In this document: in pieces, positions 60,301-64,000 of the stretch
How positions within the stretch are numbered: position 1 is the stretch's first letter
Layout: every line of letters starts with the position of its first letter
DNA from: Elymus sibiricus
Lineage: Eukaryota; Streptophyta; Magnoliopsida; Poales; Poaceae
Assembly (NCBI GenBank): GCA_039707655.1
Contig: CM077666.1
Location: 282,275,166-282,339,165 of the forward strand
DNA: 64,000 bases
Direction: 5' to 3'
Program-made: the position numbers and the translations under genes
The notes under the pieces: model-generated
Told to the model about the DNA's origin: nothing
The model's input: the letters and a program-made list of their open reading frames with translations, nothing else
Database searches by the model: none

Positions 60301-61243
60301 ATTGCTTTGACGTGGTCTTTTTCTCAATCCGACTGAATGTACTTTATCAGATGTACATAGTGAAAATCTTCAACTTACTAAGAGGCTCCGAGCTTCCATT
60401 TCTATAGAGACCATGAAGGAGGCCCTGGAGAAGAAAGACCAAGAACTGGTGTCCGCCCAGAAGGAAGCCAGTCGGCAAATGAAAGAAGATGAGGACAAGA
60501 TGAAGTTGCTCGAGAAATGAGAAGGGGAGAAGAAGGCATTGGAATAAGTCACCAGGAGATCTACAGCGGAGGCTATCGAGGCCGAAATGAAGCTGAAGCA
60601 GGCTGCTTCCAAGAAGCTCGAGTTGGAGAAGTTCATCGAAGAGTACTGCAATGAGATGAATGGAAGGCTCAAAGGTATGTGTTCGACTCGACTGTGTTTC
60701 AAGTCCCTTAAATTTTCACTCGTCCTCCATTGACTCTCCTTTCCCATGTATTCATCACAAATCTGCCTGGACGTTGAAGAGGAGACCTCCAAGATCGAGA
60801 AAGAGATAGATCCGAGTGCGGGTATCCTTCGTGATAGCTCGTCCCTTGCATTGCTTCGTCTAGATGAGTGCACTGCAGAGGAGAAAATCTTCCTTAACCA
60901 TTTACGCAATGCAGTCAAGGACATCGACAAGGAGATTGCCCCCGGAGAGGAATCCCTGAGTGACTTGGATGCCCTCATCTGACAACTTCAAGATGTTCCG
61001 TGCCGAGTGCAATCATGGAAGATGTCTGCGGCGCGTGCCGGTGCCGATATCGCCCTCTCCCTCATCCGCGTGCATTGCAAAGGCATAGACGAAGAGAAGC
61101 GGAAGTTGCTCAAGGTTACCAACAAGAAGAATGCCAAGATTGAGGATTTCATGGAGACGTTCTTGCCAGCAGCCACTCTGATTGCAGACTTCATCGATCT
61201 CGACACCTTCACGGATGCAGCATCTCCGACCGCAGCCAAGTGA
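57361..61243 (+). pseudogene. Antisense gene of the gypsy element (PF04195 type), decayed
   Basis: The first frame starts MTRSATAKVEKAKKASRRSS at 57361 and reaches a TGA at 57610. The family core follows directly in the same frame: FFGAQLHHVPPNAISYLAAF, ISLCENFLGCPSHWGLFKH and GWQGTWFYCQDIP (to 57984). Later pieces are at 58013-58320 (LVPLMNKGINSLDLLEVFF), an acidic segment at 58430-58640, and coiled-coil segments at about 60160-60650 with stops. C-terminal helical pieces lie at 60746-60982 and 61007-61243 (ending in TGA). Introns appear between them, one filled by 187-bp repeats. It lies antisense to its element. The product's function is unknown; internal stops argue against activity. Confidence 0.72.
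59450..60085. repeat. Tandem repeats of about 187 bp within the antisense gene
   Basis: The core CGCACCCACTGGGTGTAGTC recurs near 59458, 59652, 59838 and 60025. Each is followed by CCGAGGCTACCGTTGACT and AAGCAGTCGGCGG and, between cores, by GATGGTCCATGGACCA and GTAGTTCTCCAGTGGGGG. Three full units and a partial one diverge by scattered substitutions. They lie between coding pieces of the antisense gene, so they probably expanded inside an intron. Confidence 0.88.
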
Positions 61244-61425
61244 TCCTCAGGTAAAAAACTTTAAGTAACATTTGCCTCGGTATGCTGAGTGGTTCTGTAA
61301 CTGTACATTCGCCGTGACTTAGCAGCCACAGCTATCTGCACTTTTTCTTTGAACTGCATGTCATTTGGCTGTCTTTGTTTAACTGTTTAAGCCGTTGGCT
61401 CGGTTTTCGCTTGGAGTGAACTTTT

Positions 61426-62968
61426 AACTTAGACGATTACGGTATCATAGCTAAGCCCCCAAGTGTGGATGATATCCTTACTCGGAGAGGTTTTAACTTA
61501 GGAGATTATGGGACCGCGGCAAAGCCCCCGAGAGTGGATGATGTCCCCACTCAGAGTAGTTTGTAACTTAGGCGATATAGAGTTGCAGCTAAGTCCCCAA
61601 GTGTGGATGATATCCTTACTCAGAGTAGTTTTTAACTTAGGCGATTACGGGATCGCAGCTAAGCCACCAAGTGTGGATGACATCCCCACTCGGAGTAGTT
61701 TTTAACTTAGGCGATACGGGGTCACAGCTAAGCCCCCGAGAGTGGATGATTCCCCACTGGGAGTAGTTTTTAACTTAGGCGATACGGGGTCGCAACTAAG
61801 TCCCCGAGTGTAGATGATGTCCTCACTTAGAGTAGTTTTAACTTAGGCGAAATCAGGTTCGCGGCTAAGCCCCCGAGTGTGGATGATGTCCTCACCCGGA
61901 GTAGTTTTTAACTTAGGCGATTACGGGATCGCAGCTAAGCCCCCGAGTGCGGATGATGTACTCACTCGGAGTAGTTTTTAACTTAGGCGATTATGGGATC
62001 ACAGCTAAGCCCCAGAGCATGGATGATGTCCTCACTCGGAGTAGTTCTAACCTAGGCGAAATCAGGTTCGCGGCTAAGCCCCCGAGCGTGGAAGTTGTCC
62101 TCACTCGGAGTAGTTTTTAACTTAGGCGATACGGGGTCGCAACTAAGTCCTCGAGCGTGGATGATGTCCTCACTCGGAGTAGTTTTAACTTAGGCAAAAG
62201 TAGGTTCGCGGCTAAGCTCCCGAGTGTGGATGATGTCCTCACTCAGAGTAATTTTTAACTTAGGCGATTACGGGATCACAGCTATGCCCTGAGTGTGGAT
62301 GATGTCCTCACTCAGAGTAGTTTTTAACTTAGGTGACTACAGGATCACATCTAAGCCCCTGAGTGTGAATAATATCCTCACACGGAGTAGTTTTTAACTT
62401 AGGCGATTACGGGATCGCAGCTAAGCCCCCGAGTGTGGATGATGTCCTCACTCGGAATAGTTTTTAACTTAGGCGATCCGGGGTCGCAGCTAAGTCCCGA
62501 GTGTGGATGATGTCCTCACTCGGAGTAGTTTTAACTTAGGCAAAATCAGGTTCGTGGCTAAGCCCCCGAGGGTGGATGATATCCTCATTCGGAGTAGTTT
62601 TTAACGTAAGTGATTATGGGATCACAGCTAAGCCCCCGAGTGTGGATGATGTCCTCACTCGGAATAGTTTTTAACTTAGGCGATACGGGGTCGCAGCTAA
62701 GTCCCCGAGTGTGGATGATGTCCTCACTCGGAGTAGTTTTAACTTAGGCGAAATCAGGTTCGCGGCTAAGCCCCCGAGTGTGGATGATGTCCTCACTCGG
62801 AGTAGTTTTAAGTTTGGAGAAATTAGGTTCGCGGCTAAGCCCCCGAGTGTGGATAATGTCCTCACTCGGAGTAGTTTTAACTTAGGCGAAATTAGGTTCG
62901 CGGCTAAGCCCCCGAGGGTGGATGATATCCTCACTCGGAGGAGTTTTTAACTTAGGCGATTACGAGAT
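61426..62968. repeat. 71-bp minisatellite, about 21 units
   Basis: The unit begins AACTTAGGCGATTACGGGAT and continues CGCAGCTAAGCCCCCGAGTG, TGGATGATGTCCTCACTCGG and AGTAGTTTTT. Two variant types alternate irregularly: GCGATTACGGGATCGCAG / GCGATACGGGGTCGCAG and GCGAAATCAGGTTCGCGG. The array is cut at its right edge by the LTR at 62969. The 79-codon frame at 62711 is just a translation of three units. It lies inside the minus-strand gypsy element downstream of its antisense gene. Confidence 0.95.
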
Positions 62969-63869
62969 TGCCGTTGGCATTCTGGGAACGGGGGTACCCA
63001 GACCTGCCTGCCTGCGGCCCAGGGCTTGGCCCACCTCGTCAGTCAAACACGGCCTGGCGCGACTCCACTCAAGGTAAGGCCCTCGCGAGGGCCCTAGCCT
63101 CACGAGGGAGGCGACTGCAGGACCAGCAAGGGGTGGGCCTCCTCAGGCCCCCTCCGGAGCGGCGGAAGTCTCTATGCAGGACCCGGCCTCAGGAGTCAAG
63201 GATGACGCAAGGAAGTACAGGTGGGCGCCAGCGCGCCAGACGGTGCAGTTTCCCCTTTGGTGCAAAGGGAGCAATGACGTACGCGGGTTCCCAAAGCATC
63301 CCCCAAAGGTTTCCATTCTGGTGCAATGAGACCACGGCCACGAGCCCCGCAGGGTGGATGTCATCGCCGAGCCCACTCCTGCATCATCAACAACTACTTT
63401 GCAGGCGAAGACCACCTTTGGACAGGGCGGGGATGTACTCCTGTCCCCCTTCAAATTTGGCCGTTGTGGGATCCCTTCCCTCCATTGTGATAAGGTAAGA
63501 GGACACGGGCCTCAGCTATATATAGAGGCTAGGCTGCACCGTAGCAAAGGATAACAAACAGAACACAAGGCAAGGCAAGGCAGAGAGCCAAGAACACCAC
63601 TCGAGCGCCCTCGCGAGGCTCGAGACCACTGTACTAGTTCATCCACCACACCTCCCCGTGAGGCAATTCACCAAAGCATGAGTAGGGTATTATGCTTCGC
63701 AGCGGCCCGAACCTGGGTAAACCACCATGTTCATCTTCTTCCTTGTCATCGATCGAGTTCGCCATAGTAACCACCGTGTAGCGAGCTAGGAAGGGCGAGG
63801 CCGCAGGGAAGCTTCGCACACGCCCCTGTGTTCGAATCTTGAGGGTTTTGTGGAGCCCAAAATCCGACA
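62969..63869 (+). repeat. 5' LTR of the right-edge gypsy element
   Basis: TG...CA ends; GC-rich, with GAGGGCCCTAGCCTCACGAG-type CTCGCGAGG words repeated near 63080 and 63605. TATA box near 63511, so transcription would start at about 63540. Confidence 0.82.
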
Positions 63870-63935
63870 TTTGGCGCGCCAGGTAGGGGGTGTGTCGGAG
63901 CTTCACCTCTCGCGGCAACCCGGTTTGACAACCCC

Positions 63936-64000
63936 ATGGCAAACGAGATCCCTGACGCCGGCCGGCCCTTGACGCGCGGAGACGCCGTGGCGCGCAGGGC
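63936..64000 (+). CDS. Start of gag of the right-edge gypsy element (partial)
   Basis: The first ATG after the primer site opens MANEIPDAGRPLTRGDAVAR and is still open at the window edge. Position (67 nt after the LTR end) and element type suggest gag; no domain is visible yet. Confidence 0.5.
   Translation, partial: MANEIPDAGRPLTRGDAVARR

Larger units (their letters stand above)
55787..62968 (-). mobile_element. Minus-strand Ty3/gypsy element with plus-strand antisense gene, incomplete
   Basis: Left boundary TGTCGGAGTCATGAATC at 55787 interrupts the CACTA transposase. A likely LTR ends CA at 57265, where a pyrimidine tract (TCTCTTCTTCCGCCCCCC) on the plus strand corresponds to a minus-strand polypurine tract. 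The LTR therefore would be the 3' LTR of a minus-strand element. The interior holds the PF04195-type gene on the plus strand (antisense to the element, as in 39598-49003), a 187-bp repeat cluster and a 71-bp minisatellite. The gag/pol end is not in view because another element starts at 62969. Confidence 0.7.
62969..64000 (+). mobile_element. Ty3/gypsy element, 5' end only (leaves the window)
   Basis: A 901-bp LTR (62969-63869) interrupts a minisatellite unit, begins TGCCGTTGGCATTCTGGG and ends AAAATCCGACA. A primer-site-like text, TTTGGCGCGCCAGGTAGGGG, follows at 63870 as in many Triticeae gypsy elements. The LTR has a TATA box (CTATATATAGAGG near 63511). Target duplication cannot be checked because the right end is outside the window. 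Confidence 0.85.

Noticed and set aside
62711..62950. 79-codon frame with repeated VDDVLTRSSF motif
   Set aside because: Simple translation of three minisatellite units.
61426..62968. CRISPR-like regular array
   Set aside because: Units are continuous tandem copies with no unique spacers, in a plant retrotransposon.

Overview
This window looks like intergenic DNA from a large grass genome, most probably Triticeae (wheat, Aegilops or barley type). The evidence is the density of nested transposons, Stowaway elements starting CTCCCTCC, a chromodomain Ty3/gypsy element with 331-bp LTRs, and LTR texts that I associate with wheat gypsy families. Family names were recalled without a database; boundaries come from target-site duplications (TSDs), terminal repeats and empty-site comparison read directly in the sequence.

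Layout. 1-5,500: old, mostly unrecognised repeat debris with a Helitron-like terminus near 1,600 and a 165-bp tandem duplication. 5,915-8,337: a complete Mutator-like element (9-bp TSD AACCGCGGA, about 120-bp inverted termini) carrying a truncated PB1-like transposase gene and, on the opposite strand, an intact-looking two-exon gene for a GRF zinc-finger, coiled-coil, membrane-anchored protein. 9,924-10,012: Stowaway MITE. 10,656-16,115: young chromovirus on the minus strand (TSD GTTCT). 16,366-19,879: Helitron on the minus strand with captured pieces of ketol-acid reductoisomerase and a BAHD acyltransferase. The chromovirus and the Helitron each landed in one copy of a roughly 230-bp tandem duplication, so the duplication supplies an empty site for both. 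Two further Helitron 3' ends lie at 22,138 and 31,173; between them are an inverted, broken LINE and an Aux/IAA gene fragment. 31,337-32,204: PIF/Harbinger deletion derivative (TSD TTA).

32,572-36,281: the only convincing ordinary host gene, a four-exon DUF1618-type gene (447 residues) with a transposon in intron 1. Downstream lie a retroposon with a 15-bp TSD (36,601-37,647), a 421-bp tandem duplication and a solo LTR (TSD ACGCC). The solo LTR is split by a 9.4-kb non-autonomous gypsy element (39,598-49,003, TSD GAGGC) that carries gag and protease on one strand and an antisense gene on the other. From 50,982 to the right edge is a nest of broken elements: an LTR fragment, a degenerate RNase H/integrase fragment, a CACTA transposon interrupted by a Stowaway element, a minus-strand gypsy element with an antisense gene and a 71-bp minisatellite of about 21 units, and finally the 5' LTR of another gypsy element that leaves the window.

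Most coding sequence is transposon-derived and damaged. The DUF1618 gene and the GRF gene inside the Mutator-like element are the two with intact frames and consistent splice sites. There is no operon-like organisation, and no rRNA, tRNA or CRISPR array was seen.
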